A stretch of DNA of 64,000 nucleotides. Source: Parapristionchus giblindavisi (taxonomy: Eukaryota; Nematoda; Chromadorea; Rhabditida; Diplogasteridae). Under the pieces are notes generated by a model, which ran no database searches, was not told the origin of the DNA, and saw only the letters and a list, made by a program, of their open reading frames with translations. Where the stretch lies: contig CALSFV010000005.1 of the NCBI GenBank assembly GCA_943737045.1, positions 1,426,001-1,490,000 of the forward strand. The letters run 5' to 3'. The translations under genes and the position numbers were made by a program. Shown here one piece after another: positions 1 through 16,058 of the stretch (the stretch's first letter is position 1; each line of letters opens with the position of its first letter).

Positions 1-20
1 TTAAATAAATAAAATTTCAG

Positions 21-1868
<1,848 letters not shown>

Positions 1869-2361
1869 TCAATATTACGGAATAATCAATATTACGAAAA
1901 AATCAATATTACGAAATACTTAATCAATATCACGAAAAAAATTTATGTTTACTAATAATATTTTGTTGTTACTAGTCCAGTCACTGCTCATAATTCCACG
2001 ATAATTACGGTTATTTTCATATTTACATATCTGTCTCAAAGTTATATCTTAAATGTTTTACCAATGATCTCGCGAGATAAAACGAATGTGATTCAGATTT
2101 GCATTGACAACATTATTACCAAAAGTGAATCGAAGGTACAAGCATTAACCAAAATTATGAAATGGTTATGGAGATATTGCTGACGACGCATTGAGCGAGG
2201 ACTTATTTTCAGATATTATTTCATATTGTTATTTACTTATTATTCAGCTTGTCGTTAACTAACGTTGCCTTTTCGCCATTGCTGAATCTGTATTAGACTC
2301 ACAATCAAAATACAATTTTCTAATAAAATTCATTCTGACAAAAAGAGCAAGCAAAAATTAG
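1869..2361. other. Intergenic: ABC transporter 3' end to tRNA-Pro
   Basis: AT-rich sequence. Just after the stop codon it has short tandem AATCAATATTACG-like units (about 1868-1935). Possible AATAAA-like polyadenylation sequences occur downstream, e.g. near 2320. No coding sequence seen. Confidence 0.5.
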
Positions 2362-2432
2362 GGCTGAGCCGGGGATTGAACCCGGGACCTCTCGCACCCT
2401 AAGCGAGAATCATACCACTAGACCACTCAGCC
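2362..2432 (-). tRNA. tRNA-Pro (anticodon AGG)
   Basis: Read on the minus strand this is 71 nt starting GGCTGAG and ending CTCAGCC, which pair as a 7-bp acceptor stem. The D arm contains TGGTCTAGTGGTATGA, and the T arm contains the B-box GGTTCAATCC. The anticodon stem TCTCGC/GCGAGA closes a 7-nt loop TTAGGGT, giving anticodon AGG, which reads proline CCU. The sequence looks intact, with no intron. It lies between the convergent 3' ends of the ABC transporter and alkaline phosphatase genes. Confidence 0.95.
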
Positions 2433-2857
2433 GTGTGGGCTTTGACAGTTATAAAGAGAGAAAAAGAGCATGAAGCTTCTTTATTAACGATCTTATCATT
2501 TCACTTTTCTCTTTATCCCATTTCTTCTTGTTCTATCTCTCCTATGTAATTAGAAAAGGAAACAAGCTTTAATACAGTAGATAATGTGAAATGAACTCAT
2601 ATGGTTTGGTTTCAATATCCATTCAACAATACAATAAAACAGAAAATTTGCTAAACATAGGAAGTTTGTATTTATTAAATGATGATAAGTATTTTTACAT
2701 TTTTTTAAGGCAAGATCCGCAAACAAGTATACATATACACGCTATATCCGTTATCTAATATGATACTCTCTGATATAATATTTCAAAACAAGAAGTGTCA
2801 AGTTGACTACCAGTCTATTATGAGCAATTTGAAAGTACACTTCTAGTCAATCTAAGT
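2433..2857. other. Intergenic: tRNA-Pro to alkaline phosphatase stop codon
   Basis: AT-rich with no coding signal. It should hold the alkaline phosphatase 3' UTR; on the minus strand AATAAA-like sequence (TTTATT on the plus strand near 2670) could serve as its poly(A) signal. Confidence 0.4.
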
Positions 2858-5800
2858 CTAGCTCTTGTCAGATGGTGTCACAGCTGTTTTCTTTCTCGAT
2901 AGACAAAGAAGAACGGAAAGAACGATCACAGCCAGAATCGCTGCCACTGCTACGCACAATAACACGATTGCAGCTAGCTTGTAGGAGATCGAAGTACCGA
3001 AGATATTGTTGCGAGCGTCTAAAATTTATTTTAATTTTTTTATTTAAATAATTGTTTTAAACAATGAAAAACTACCTTCATTCTCCTGCGCTGCCTTGAC
3101 CAATTTATCTCTTTGATCTCTCTGAGATTTCCTGAAAATATTCTACCGTAATTTGGGAATGGTGATGGGATGGGATTCCGACTGACCTCAAATCGCACAG
3201 ATTTGGCTCTTCGTCATCTAGACAGAGTAGGTACTTGATGTTGTAGGCGATTTGGGTATTTTCCATACCACCGGAGAACAGCCTAAATACGATGAATATT
3301 AAAGGTGGTGACCCGCGAATGTTCATTCAAATCTCTTGTACCTTGCTTATGCAAGTGTAAAGTGATATACAAGAAGAGTGAGTCACCGCTCGTCAATCCG
3401 TTAGCGCAGTGGTAACACTTCTGTCTAGATAGCGCATGGCCGTGGGTTCGAATCCTATTGCCAAACTTTCCTATTTTCAAAAAGCGCGCCTTTGCCTGCG
3501 ATTGCAAGCATGATTCATTCATGTTTCTAGCAATCAATAAGCAGAATTAGCGTTAAATAAATGGTGTACTGTATGTAGAATAACTTTTGCTAACTTTCTG
3601 TCTTTACAGTTTGTTCTCGAAAATATTCGCGGGAGTCCACCTTTAATGTTGTTTATTGATTACGACTCGAATGTTTTGTAATCACATCAAGTTGGGTATT
3701 TTGGCGCTCCCTATAGATTCACCATAAACTCAGACTTCGAAACGCAAAAGAAAGGCAATTCGATCTTTTATCTCGCTACCGAATCGGATTGTTCTATCTC
3801 ACCAAGAGAATGGTCCATGACTCCAGATACCTACGTCCTCTCCACCATGGCGGCCCTTCTCGTCGAAGTGAGTCGTTGGCTGCGCGAAGTGGATGTCTCC
3901 TGGGAATCAAAGATCAAAGATCAAAGGTTAAAGATCAAAGACCAAAGATCAAAGATTCATACCGGCCTCTTGCAGTGTGTAGTTTTTGGGCGTGCTGAAT
4001 CCTGGACCAGTGACGAAGAAAACTTGCGCCACTTCGCCATCGCGATCTTCAATTTTAGAAAAATCAATATTTAGCAAAATAAAAATCAACAAATCAATAT
4101 TCCATGTTTTGCCAAGATGATACAACATCTAGAGGAATACCCCCATGGTAACTCTCAGCTATGAATGTATCTGTGAGTCCTTACAATTAGATATGAGGAC
4201 TATAGTATATTACCGAATATGGAGTGATCTTTCTTCGTGTATCCGGGTAGAGTGAGAGCGTGAGCGTGATCGGCCGTCACCAAAATGAGGGTATCGTTCC
4301 CGACCATCTTTGTTACCTGGAAGGCGGAAAATATATTTTCGTTACGGTGATTTCGACAGTAGTATCCTTTTTTTTTAAATTGGCAAAGAAAGGACGGCAA
4401 ACGACGTAGCTCATATTGCCCGTATAAAATGTACTCGCATAAGAAATTGAAAAATCTGTTGCAAATCACAAGAGAACGGGTGAAAAAAAAGTAACTCTCG
4501 GAATCAAATATTTCGGCATCTCTCGCGATTTTCACGCATAATACTCCTCACTTTTACTCTAGCGCCATTTTCCTAAAAATAATTGTGACAATGAACGAAT
4601 GTACCTTTTCGATAGCCAGATCGAACTCGTTCAACTCCTCCGTAGCGAGATGGAATTTGTTCATGTGCTCAGCCTTGTCGATCAGAGCGCCTGAAAGCCA
4701 TGGGCCATTAAAGATCGTGGGAACAATTCGCGAGAGAGAATTGCGATATTGGAGAGTTTGACTTTTCTTCACAATCAGCTTATTTTGACTTATTATGACT
4801 TTTTTAGACAGCTGATTTAATATCATCGAAGGTACATCTCGCATACAAACAGTTACGAATAATGTAATCAATAAAAAATTGTTTTACGTATTTTACCTTT
4901 CTTAAATATTGATTTTTCCTTAATTTCCCACCTTCAATCATGAGGAAGTATCCCTTGGAGTCTTTCTGTTTCTGGAGTACTTGAATAGCTTTCACTGCCA
5001 TCTCCCATAGACGAGGAGCGGAGGTTCGCGATTCAGCGATGTCATCCTTGTGATAAGGAATGTTGTATGGGGCGAAGAGACCTGGGCGAATGATGGGGTT
5101 TATGGATATTCGTGTGATCACAGTATTGCTTTAATTTATATTTCTTAGAAAGCGAGAGATCATTTCGTTAGAGATAGAGAGATATCATCGTTTTTCGATC
5201 CAAGAATCCCATCCCCGAGTTTCACACGAACCAAAAAAAAATGAATTTTCCGACCTCCTAGACCATGGGTTCCAACAACTTTCATGGCTAGATGCGACCT
5301 ACCTAGCACTTGCTGATCATCTTCAACTTTGTGCCCGGAGAACTCATCCAGGTCGGTGAGAAGTACGCGCTTTGTGGCTCGGTACTGAAATTGTGATTTT
5401 ATACTTTTTTGATTTTAACAACATACAAAAATGTTGGCTTTGACTAGATTTCAATTCTGTTTAGTAAGAATCACAGCGATGCATTGGAATATTGTAATGA
5501 ACAGAAGATTTTTATTCAGTTCAGACGCCGCATCCATAAACAACCGAAAGTCGCTAACCGGGAACCATGACAGTTGGCGGATGCGTTCGCCCAAAATTCC
5601 CACCCCTACGCTTTCGACGTCACATTTGCAGGAACAGTGTTGCCGTTGGTCATGGATACAGGATATGATAGAGTACTACCTCTGGCTGGAGTGCTTTCCA
5701 CTCATCTTCAATGTTCCTATCATCAGTTCGATTGCCGCCAATTGAATTAGGCAGATACTGAGCATGTCCTCCGCCCATCATGATCTGAAAATCGATAATC

Positions 5801-8386
5801 CATAATGTAATTCATGCCATTTTTGTTGTTCGCCTGCATTTTATCACAAAAATGGTAGCCGTTTCGTTGCTTGTTTTTCAAAAATTAAAGTGGAGTTTAG
5901 TTAACGTAAACTTCAACTGGCAATTATAAGGACACCTTATATTCTGGGGAAAAAACAGTTATGCCTCAACTGTAGTAGATTGCATTTAAACGTTTAGTAG
6001 TTCCGTAATTATAGACACATATCGTACCTTGAACTTATTCGCGGGATGAGCGAGAATCTGCGCAGCGATGTCCACACATTGTGAGCCGTTCATACCGGGA
6101 GCGGAATCAAACTCACTTCGACGATAAACGTCCTGGAGCATATATTCTTTAACTAATCATTTGCACACAGCGTTTTTTTTTCTAGACAGGGAGAGATGCC
6201 ACTGAAAACTTGGCACAATGCCAAAAATACGGTTTGGAGCACCATGCTGTACTTTGACCAATGTCATGGATGTTGCTGCAAAAAATTATCTTACTTTGGC
6301 ATAAAGAGCGCCTGGCGTGGCGTCGGTTATACTAGCGGTGGTAGCGAAACCGACATCGTATCCTGAAAATTTTAAGAATTAAAAATTTAAAAATTATTTT
6401 TATTGTTATTTTTATTCGCGTGAAAATACCCTTTTCCACGGCCAAATCCGCAACTCCGTCTCTGATCTTGGCCTCTTCACCATGTTCGCACAATTTGCCG
6501 AAACCGGGCTTGCGACCGAGAGTATCTTGCTCTACCTGAAAAGTGTTCCAGTATTTTCAACATGACTAAACGTATCCAATACATTTTTTTTATTTTCTAT
6601 GCATTAATATTTTCATATTTTCTATACATTAAAGGGAGCGTAACCTCTCACAATGGTCTCTTCGACGTGCAATGCTTTCTCGTTGTTAGAAATCAGAGAA
6701 ATATTGTGCACAATGAAGAGACCATTGAGAGTGGTAACGCTCCCTTTAATGAGAGAGACGGGAGACGAAAATGTTCATGACTGTGAACAAACATAAAAAA
6801 GAAATGATAAGGAGACTATAAGCAAAACAAACGCGGTCCGATGTTTCGGCCCTCGGTTCTAGACACTGGAACCGTCCTATGTGGGTTTTCTATACATGAC
6901 TCCATGAGATTAAGACCTTCATGGACATTTTTCGAGAATTTCTAGCGAATCAATCAATAATTTATCCGAATCAATCAATAATGATCTACCTTTCTTCCCG
7001 AAGTGATCGCCACAGCTGACGCTGCTGAATCCGTCGTGTGCGTGTCATATGAAGCGGTCTGCAAAACGTCTATTTGATCTCTGACCTTTGATCTTTGATC
7101 TTTGATCTTTGATCTCTGATCTTTGATCCTCACTCACCTTAACCAATCCAGAGAAGGGGAAATTCTCGAAGAAGAAGGGCTTAGTGATGTCCTTGTCTGC
7201 ATTGTCCTGGCTTCGGGCCACACGAGCCGCGGTTACGGTAGCGATGCCCATACCGTCACCGATGAACAAAATGATATTCTTGGGAGCTTCTGAATATGAT
7301 TGATGAATATGTGCCCAAGTCATTAGTCTGACCCCGCGTACACTCTACTCTGGTATTTTCAAACTAGTAGTTTACTTATATTTCACACAAAACGTAAGTT
7401 TACTAGAAATGATGTATAATACGGTAATGCATTTCGTCAAATATTCTTTCACTAGTAGTAAACTAACAGTAAACTGCTAGTCTGTGACGTAACGTAAGTA
7501 AACTACTAGTTTGGAAATAACAGAGTAGTTGACCCTTTTTTATTTATAAAACAAAATGGATATCGTGAAAGGGCGATCAAGCGGGACTGTGCTCTCGCAA
7601 ATCTCTCGGTTGTTCATGATTATGTTTTTTCGTTTACAAGCACTAGTTTAAATAAATAATATGTTGTTATGTAAAATACATATTACCTATATGATATTTT
7701 TCATTGCCGTGATGTATTATCTCGACGAAGTGATTGTGAACAATGAAATAATTCGCACACGGCATTCAATTCACATTCGTACGAACTTTATAAAGTTTAC
7801 CCCCAAAGCTTATTTGAAACTCGCAGCTTTGGTCACACTCTCACTTTCTTTGTATCAATTCGAGAGAACATTCAATATAGTTGATGACATCAATAATACA
7901 ATTAAAATTTATCTTATACATTTCTATGGCAATAATTATTTTAAATGAGATATTCCAAAAAAGATTCCACTTATGTAGGATAAATTGCACATCTTAAAGG
8001 CACACCACGAGCTACTCTCCGCTCTGAAAATTCTCTATCGCTTTCTTTGTTTACTAGCATTGCCAAATCGGAAATTAAAATTAACTCGGGTGTGGTGTGT
8101 TAAAGGAACCGTGTTTTGGAGTACATTATGCGTGTCACCCCAATATCCGGCTCCCTTGCTCCAAAACAAGAAACTCACCATCGAGATCCAAAAGTGCTTT
8201 GCCCTGAGGGGAATGCAAGTGGCGATCAAGATATTGTCGTCCTTTCTCTTTCCAGAATTCGATAGATTCTGCAGAATTCAAAAATATTTATTAAGTTTTG
8301 AAAAAAAATTAACGAAATAAAGTACCTTGCCCAAATTCTTTTGCAAAAACAGTCGTCACGAAGCACAGCAGTAGGTTTAACCGCAT
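2858..8386 (-). CDS. Alkaline phosphatase, secreted/type I membrane form (complete, ~566 aa)
   Basis: Minus-strand exons, 5' to 3': 8386-8326, 8268-8179, 7289-7138, 7058-6990, 6535-6430, 6362-6295, 6132-6028, 5784-5680, 5384-5303, 5081-4932, 4690-4605, 4316-4214, 4170-4141 (uncertain), 4046-3963, 3899-3803, 3282-3187, 3131-3076, 3018-2858. All phases agree. Signal peptide MRLNLLLCFVTTVFA. Family motifs: NIILFIGDGMG (metal Asp), TTDSAASAVAITSGRK (nucleophile Ser), EGALIDKAEH (metal Asp and His, four apart as in the family), VTADHAHALTLPGY, and RHGGEDVGIWSHGP. The enzyme hydrolyses phosphate monoesters outside the cell. The C terminus carries a hydrophobic helix (AAIVLLCVAVAAILAVIVL) followed by basic CLSRKK and a polar tail. 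That suggests a transmembrane anchor rather than the usual GPI signal. Exon 13 could instead be 4158-4141; both keep frame. Confidence 0.93.
3394..3463 (+). repeat. tRNA-like sequence with pol III A and B boxes, in alkaline phosphatase intron
   Basis: A-box-like TTAGCGCAGTGG at 3401-3412 and B-box-like GGGTTCGAATCC at 3444-3455 lie at tRNA spacing. Acceptor strands do not pair, so I read it as a tRNA pseudogene or the head of a tRNA-derived SINE, not a working tRNA. It lies inside the intron between exons 3282-3187 and 3899-3803. Confidence 0.5.
3908..3957. repeat. AAAGATC heptamer tandem array
   Basis: Seven or so head-to-tail copies of a 7-bp unit (ATCAAAG), with single-base variants, filling most of the intron between alkaline phosphatase exons 4046-3963 and 3899-3803. 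The same unit recurs at 7080-7131, 43892-43913 and 58347-58360. Confidence 0.75.
6629..6749. repeat. Palindromic MITE, family B, in alkaline phosphatase intron
   Basis: Starts TTAAAGGGAGCGTAACCTCT and ends ACGCTCCCTTTAA. GGTCTCTTC and GAAGAGACC form inner arms. It is the best-preserved copy of the family seen at 544-663 and lies between exons 6990-7058 and 6430-6535. Confidence 0.7.
7080..7131. repeat. AAAGATC heptamer array (reverse orientation)
   Basis: Repeated TTTGATC units between alkaline phosphatase exons 7058-6990 and 7289-7138. Read on the gene strand this is the same ATCAAAG unit as at 3908-3957. Confidence 0.7.
7345..7528. repeat. Inverted-repeat element (~184 bp) in alkaline phosphatase intron 2
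   Basis: Outer arms CTACTCTGGTATTTTCAAAC (7345 on) and GTTTGGAAATAACAGAGTAG (to 7528) are imperfect inverted repeats of about 32 bp, enclosing further AGTTTACT/AGTAAACT pairs. It looks like a MITE. Confidence 0.55.
7994..8106. repeat. Hairpin MITE, family A, in alkaline phosphatase intron 2
   Basis: TTAAAGGCACACCACGAGCT at the left and ACTCGGGTGTGGTGTGTTAA at the right form the family's terminal inverted repeats. The centre (CTCTATCGCTTTCTTTGT) is diverged. It ends about 70 bp from exon 8268-8179. Confidence 0.65.
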
Positions 8387-10155
8387 CTTTCACCCAGCCT
8401 ATTAAATATAAATTTATGACACATAAAAAATAAATAAATAAATATTTTTTAAAACTTATTATAAGAGTAAAAAAAACGAAAGAATGAAAGAGTGCAGTAA
8501 GCGCAGTGAGTTCCAACTAAACTTCTTCAACAATGCATGTGGGTAAGTGAAGAGAGTAAAGAAGACTAAATTGGTTCACTCGAAAAGGTCGCTTGGCCGG
8601 GTTGATTACTTGATCATCAACACTATCACACATATCGCATATCAGTTACGCATGATGCAGTATTATTCGCCAACTTTCGCGCTAAGATATGCGCGGTTTC
8701 ACTATAGAATTAAATAATAACGGTATACTTGCTTAGGTACAGATACGATATTCGCTGAAATGAGTGAGAAAATACGCAATCCAATTAATGTCTTTAGTAT
8801 TACTATTAAAACACTCAAGATTAGCTGAACAGTGTATGAAAAAACAGAAACAAAGCAATGCCATATCGGCAAGTTGCAACATTCATGAAAGGTTTTTAGT
8901 GAATGGCCAAACATCACCATTCGTATACTAGCAGATCTAGCAGATTATGCAAAATTGCTGCAGTAGAAATAAGAGAATTCTAAACAAAGATAGCTGTAAT
9001 GTATGGCAATAATACTATAGACATTTTATTGCAACATCGAGCATTTAAAGGACCACCCTAAGCTAATTGGAAACTCTCCATTGTCGCTACCACCTTTATA
9101 TGAACTTTTTAAGTAACAAAAGCTAGAAGTTTCAAGTTCGAGAGACTACATAACTTTAAAGTGATAGGGTATTGATCTAATCACATAGAGATAGAGGAAA
9201 GCGTGAACTAATTGATCCAAAATGGATTTCGCATGAAACCGGATATTTGAGAACGCACAGCGGGAATTGATTAAAGAGACATCCCGAGCTAATTTGAAAC
9301 TCTCCGCTCTGACCACACTCTCTCGCTCGCCTTGTCTACAAGAGAATTAGCCTGGTGTGCGGCAGTAAAGCGAAAGCTCTCGCATAAGGTAGCAAGGAAA
9401 GTTCATGAATAAAATTTCTGACTGCGGGCAGGTATGTATTCAAATCACGACTATGTATGCAGAAGAACGATTAAACCGGCTGCTTATCGAGCTCACGATC
9501 AAATTAATGAAAACACGCAAAACAACCGTAGCATTTATTGTTTGTGAGAATGTTAAACCATTTATTTTCATTTTTGTCGCGCTTTTCATTCTACCGTAAT
9601 TTTTCACGAAGTTACGAGAAAAGAAACCAAGATGCGAGAGAGTGTGCAAAAAGAGGAGAGTTTATATAGTTCTTTTATATTCCAACTTTTGAACAGAGCA
9701 CAAGATAACTTCGGCCACTTTGACCTTATTTGATTGCCTCGTTGTACTTTCTCTTTTCTTTGACAATGAGAGAATCGCCTTTCAATGAAACTCTCCGTCG
9801 CTCTCGTAGACAGAGAACGTGAGAGGGATTGGCCAGAGCGGACAGTTTTACTTTTTGATGATGTGTTTTGGTTGTTCAGTGGAACGTACAGGGCTTTTTT
9901 TTAATTTCTGAGCGAATTAAATGTGAATTGAACTCTTCTTCTCTCTCTCTCTCTCTTGGTTCTTACGTTTACTATATAAAGTTTGTAATCAATATCTCAT
10001 TGAAAGTTATCTATTCGTATAGTTTTAAGAGCGTATTCAGTGCAGTCAAATGATCAAAAATTTAATTATTTTGTTTAAATATTTCAAAAAAAATATTTCA
10101 AGAAAAACTATAGATTTTTACCAGTATTGTATATAAGCGCAACGATAAGGTAAAT
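8387..10155. other. Intergenic: upstream of alkaline phosphatase, downstream of glycosyltransferase
   Basis: No convincing coding exon. Family A MITE copies lie at 9043-9098 (half copy) and 9271-9369. A related GAGAGTGTGC/GAGAGTTT-rich stretch lies at about 9625-9670, and a short CT run at about 9938-9956. The first few hundred bases should hold the alkaline phosphatase promoter, but I cannot point to a specific element. Confidence 0.45.
9271..9369. repeat. Hairpin MITE, family A
   Basis: TTAAAGAGACATCCCGAGCT then AATTTGAAACTCTCCGCTCT, CTCTCTCGC in the middle, and TTAGCCTGGTGTGCGGC at the end. Terminal arms are imperfect. A truncated relative lies at 9043-9098. Confidence 0.6.
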
Positions 10156-11954
10156 TCAACAGGCTTTATTCATATAATTCCATGTTTTCTCCAAATTTGT
10201 AGCTCCCTTGACGTCGTGAATCGAAATCAGTGCACTGCCGCATTTAGGCTTTTCCTGAAAATCTTGTTCGCACTAATTTGTAGCAGACAAATGTTATATT
10301 TTGTTATATTTTAAAGATTTCAAAATAATCATAAACGTTTCTAATGTGCGGTAACAAATACGTTTATACCTTACCCTTTGCCATTTTAGGAAAGATTTGG
10401 GATCAATTCGGGGAACTCCCACCGATTGTGCTATTAAACCCGTAACGAGAACGTCTTCAACCTGTGAAATAATAATAATATTTAAATAATATAATTATTT
10501 TATGGAAAATCCTCCCTGGAAATGCTTTCTCGCTTTCTTTTTCTGCGAGAGAGTAAAATTTGCGCATTTAATACGTAAAAACAACAACAAAATCTCACGT
10601 ATATGAGCGGAAATTTGGGCAAGGCCTCGTAAAGCATTTGTACAGCTTTCATCGTCATTATATAGCTAGAACCAGACATGAAATCGGGATAAATCGTGCC
10701 ATTATAATGATCTTTGGAAATGAACCTGCAATGAAATGATTTTTTTGTTGAGAATTAACTTTGTTCAGCTTAGGAAAAGAGGAAAATGAAGTAAAAGTTG
10801 ACATTCTGACCCTTTTTGGGATATATGTAAATAGTGCTCGTGTCATAAATGATTTCCTACCATTTGCTCCTCGGATCGCGTAGTGGCTTTTTGCCGTGCC
10901 ATATTGATCCGTAGATTGCGGCTTCATTAGAGTTAAATTGCTCTCCGACCTTCAAAGGCACACCTTGAGCAAGAGATATATTAATAATAGATTAATATTT
11001 TTTTCGTCTCATCTCGCTAAAGGCCTTTACGAATATTATGTACTTTTTTTTCAGATGTTGTTGCACGTAATAGATAAAATATAAAAATATAAAAGTATAA
11101 TATCATTCAGACTTACTTGGCCGAAGAATCGATCGATATGAAATACAACATCCTCGTCTACTTTCAAGACGAATGTTGCACCACCGCACATTTCAGATGC
11201 TATTCGGAGCATGATCGACGTCTGAATCCTATTGCTTCAGCAGCACTTTCAATCATTTAAAACATCAAGAGTAGGATCTGATTTTCATGGTTGGCCACTT
11301 CGAGCGAGCCTTCTTATCTATCACATTTTTAAAGCATGTCCAATCATCTAACTGTATGCGAATCTAACTGTATGCGAATCTATGACTAGAGTGTGTCATG
11401 TTCAGAATTGATCATACCTTATAAACGAGATTCTTATACGATTCCGGCACGTCTGTCAATATAATGTCATCGTAAATATCGGCCTAAAACTATCGCATAT
11501 ACAAGGAGTTTGTCACAAGCGAACAGATCTTCATTATTATTGCAAGGAAAATTAATAAAAAAGCATTAAAAATATTATTGAACTACCTCATCCGCAACAT
11601 TTTGGTTGAAATCTTTTCCGTTTCCTATGAGAAAGAATGTCTCTACGGAGTGTGTCTGGAAAATAATGCATTGTTTACTTTTTTTATTTTTTATTTTAAT
11701 TTATTTAATTTCTAACTATATTTATTTTTCATACATATTTCCCTCTTTAAAAGAGATCCTTCGAATAAAAAGTGGATAATGAACGACAAAAAAAGAAGGA
11801 AAAGAGCCACATAACCTCGTGATCACACCTGAAAGCACACAAAGACATACTCGATTATTGATGATCGTTGTATTGGCCCAAGTCCTGCGAATAGCCTCCC
11901 TCACGGCACCTTTTCCCGGCGCAGACAATATAATAATTAACAACGTATCATTAG
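10156..11954 (-). CDS. GT31 beta-1,3-galactosyl/N-acetylglucosaminyltransferase, catalytic region
   Basis: Minus-strand exons 5' to 3': 11954-11851, 11655-11587, 11483-11418, 11221-11117, 10940-10861, 10725-10599, 10461-10375, 10254-10156 (stop TGA at 10158-10156). Phases agree between all eight. Galactosyl_T family features in order: LLIIILSAPG followed by AIRRTWAN, ETFFLIGNG, LVYKTSIML, the acidic metal motif KVDEDVVFHIDRFF (DxD position), IRD/SKW region with SKWFISKDHY, YPDFMSGSSYIM, and VEDVLVTGLIAQSVGV (the family EDV-TG). The enzyme would add a beta-1,3-linked sugar to glycans in the Golgi from a UDP-sugar; which sugar cannot be told. The 11954 exon needs one base from an upstream exon. 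Candidate 5' exons lie at 15302-15381 and 15.4-15.58 kb, but 15302-15381 ends in phase 0, so at least one small exon is still unplaced. Confidence 0.88.
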
Positions 11955-12167
11955 CTGAAACACTTTATCATCATAAAACAGCCAAAATGGCCAAACCTTG
12001 GGAATTTTCAAAATTACAGCGCGACAGAAAATTGGTAGGGAGACGCACGAATTCGAATTTGATTTGAAAATTTTTGAAGTCCACTTGATGATGCTGAAAT
12101 TTTCACTTCAGCCACATTTTTCAGCCATTTTTTCTCACCATAACTAGGGTTGGCAATAACGCTCACG

Positions 12168-15034
<2,867 letters not shown>

Positions 15035-15301
15035 ACTACTTTATTCCTATCTGGCCACTTTTTATGATCGGTCGTTCTTATGTTCTCTTCATTTTCCTTC
15101 GCTCTCTTGTTTGCTTGAGAGAACAGAAATCATTGCGGGCCCGCAATGATTTTACGCCGCATTGCGGGCCCGCAATCACTAGCAATGAAAAGTCAATTCA
15201 TTGCGAGCCCGCAACCCCCGAATAGCCAACTCTAACCATAACAATGATTATAGTTTAAATCACTATACAAAAACAATACTTCTAAGTCCGAAAAAAAGTA
15301 C

Positions 15302-15579
15302 CTCATCGTGTTGTGAAAATTCGCTTGCCTTTCTCGCTATAGTACAACTTGGAAATGGAATATTAATCGCGTGCAATAAATCTGGAAAAATAGTATAATA
15401 ATAATAATAATAAAATAAGAATATTCAGATTGCATGTAAGATCAAAGTCTCCATATTGTCTATTATGTGCTACACTAAATTTTGACTTCGAAGTTCGGGG
15501 AAAATGTTGAAACGAACAAATAAAAATTCCAAGAAGCAATAGAAAGACGCAAAATCTCTTCAAGCTAAATCTCGAATCC
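15302..15579 (-). CDS. Candidate 5' exons of the GT31 glycosyltransferase (membrane anchor and stem)
   Basis: Exon 15381-15302 is flanked by TTTTCCAG and a GTACTT donor. In the phase needed it reads LLHAINIPFPSC, then TIARKASEFSQHDE, a plausible stem segment. Upstream, an open stretch starting after TTTTTCAG at 15579 reads RFSLKRFCVFLLLLGIFICS, a type II signal anchor as expected for a Golgi glycosyltransferase. I could not find a donor that joins the two in phase, nor the initiating exon. The link to the catalytic exons at 11954 rests on order, strand and protein logic only. Confidence 0.5.
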
Positions 15580-15962
15580 CTGAAAAAGTTTAAATTATAA
15601 TATAAAATCCATTGATATAATCTATTTTTCATTTATTTCACAAAAGGCGATCAACATTGCACCAGAGCGCGCTCACTGTTTCATGATTTGGGATTCAGGG
15701 TAACGCGGTAATTTAAAAATCTGAGAAAATATTAATAATAAACTCAATAAATAACAATACAAATAACTACCAATAATGAGAAAAAGGAATAAATATTAGA
15801 GTATGTAAGGAAAACGGATTAGAACAATTAGAAAGAGGATAGCACCTACCGTCCGCACCGCAGAGAGCAAGAAGAAAGTGAATGAAAAGAGTGAAGTGTG
15901 ATGGACAGACGACAAACAGACAGACAGACTTGCCTTACCATTTTATGGAATAAAGTAATATA

Positions 15963-16058
15963 ATGAGCAGGAGTGACAGGGATAAGTGTAAAAGAGGGGG
16001 ATAAATGGATATCCGTCGCATAAGGCGATTACGAGATTGGCACGGTGGCAGTTTATAA
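15963..16058. repeat. Dispersed ~90-bp repeat (GAGCAGGAGTGA ... GGCACGGTGGCAG)
   Basis: Matches 18329-18415 in direct orientation (shared GTCGCATAAGGCGATTAC and GGCACGGTGGCAGTTT). An inverted relative lies at about 29565-29640. The two direct copies flank the 16.9-18.3 kb palindromic block. No protein recognised. Confidence 0.65.

Noticed and set aside
3394..3463. Functional tRNA gene
   Set aside because: A and B boxes are present but the acceptor strands do not pair, so it was kept only as a tRNA-like repeat.
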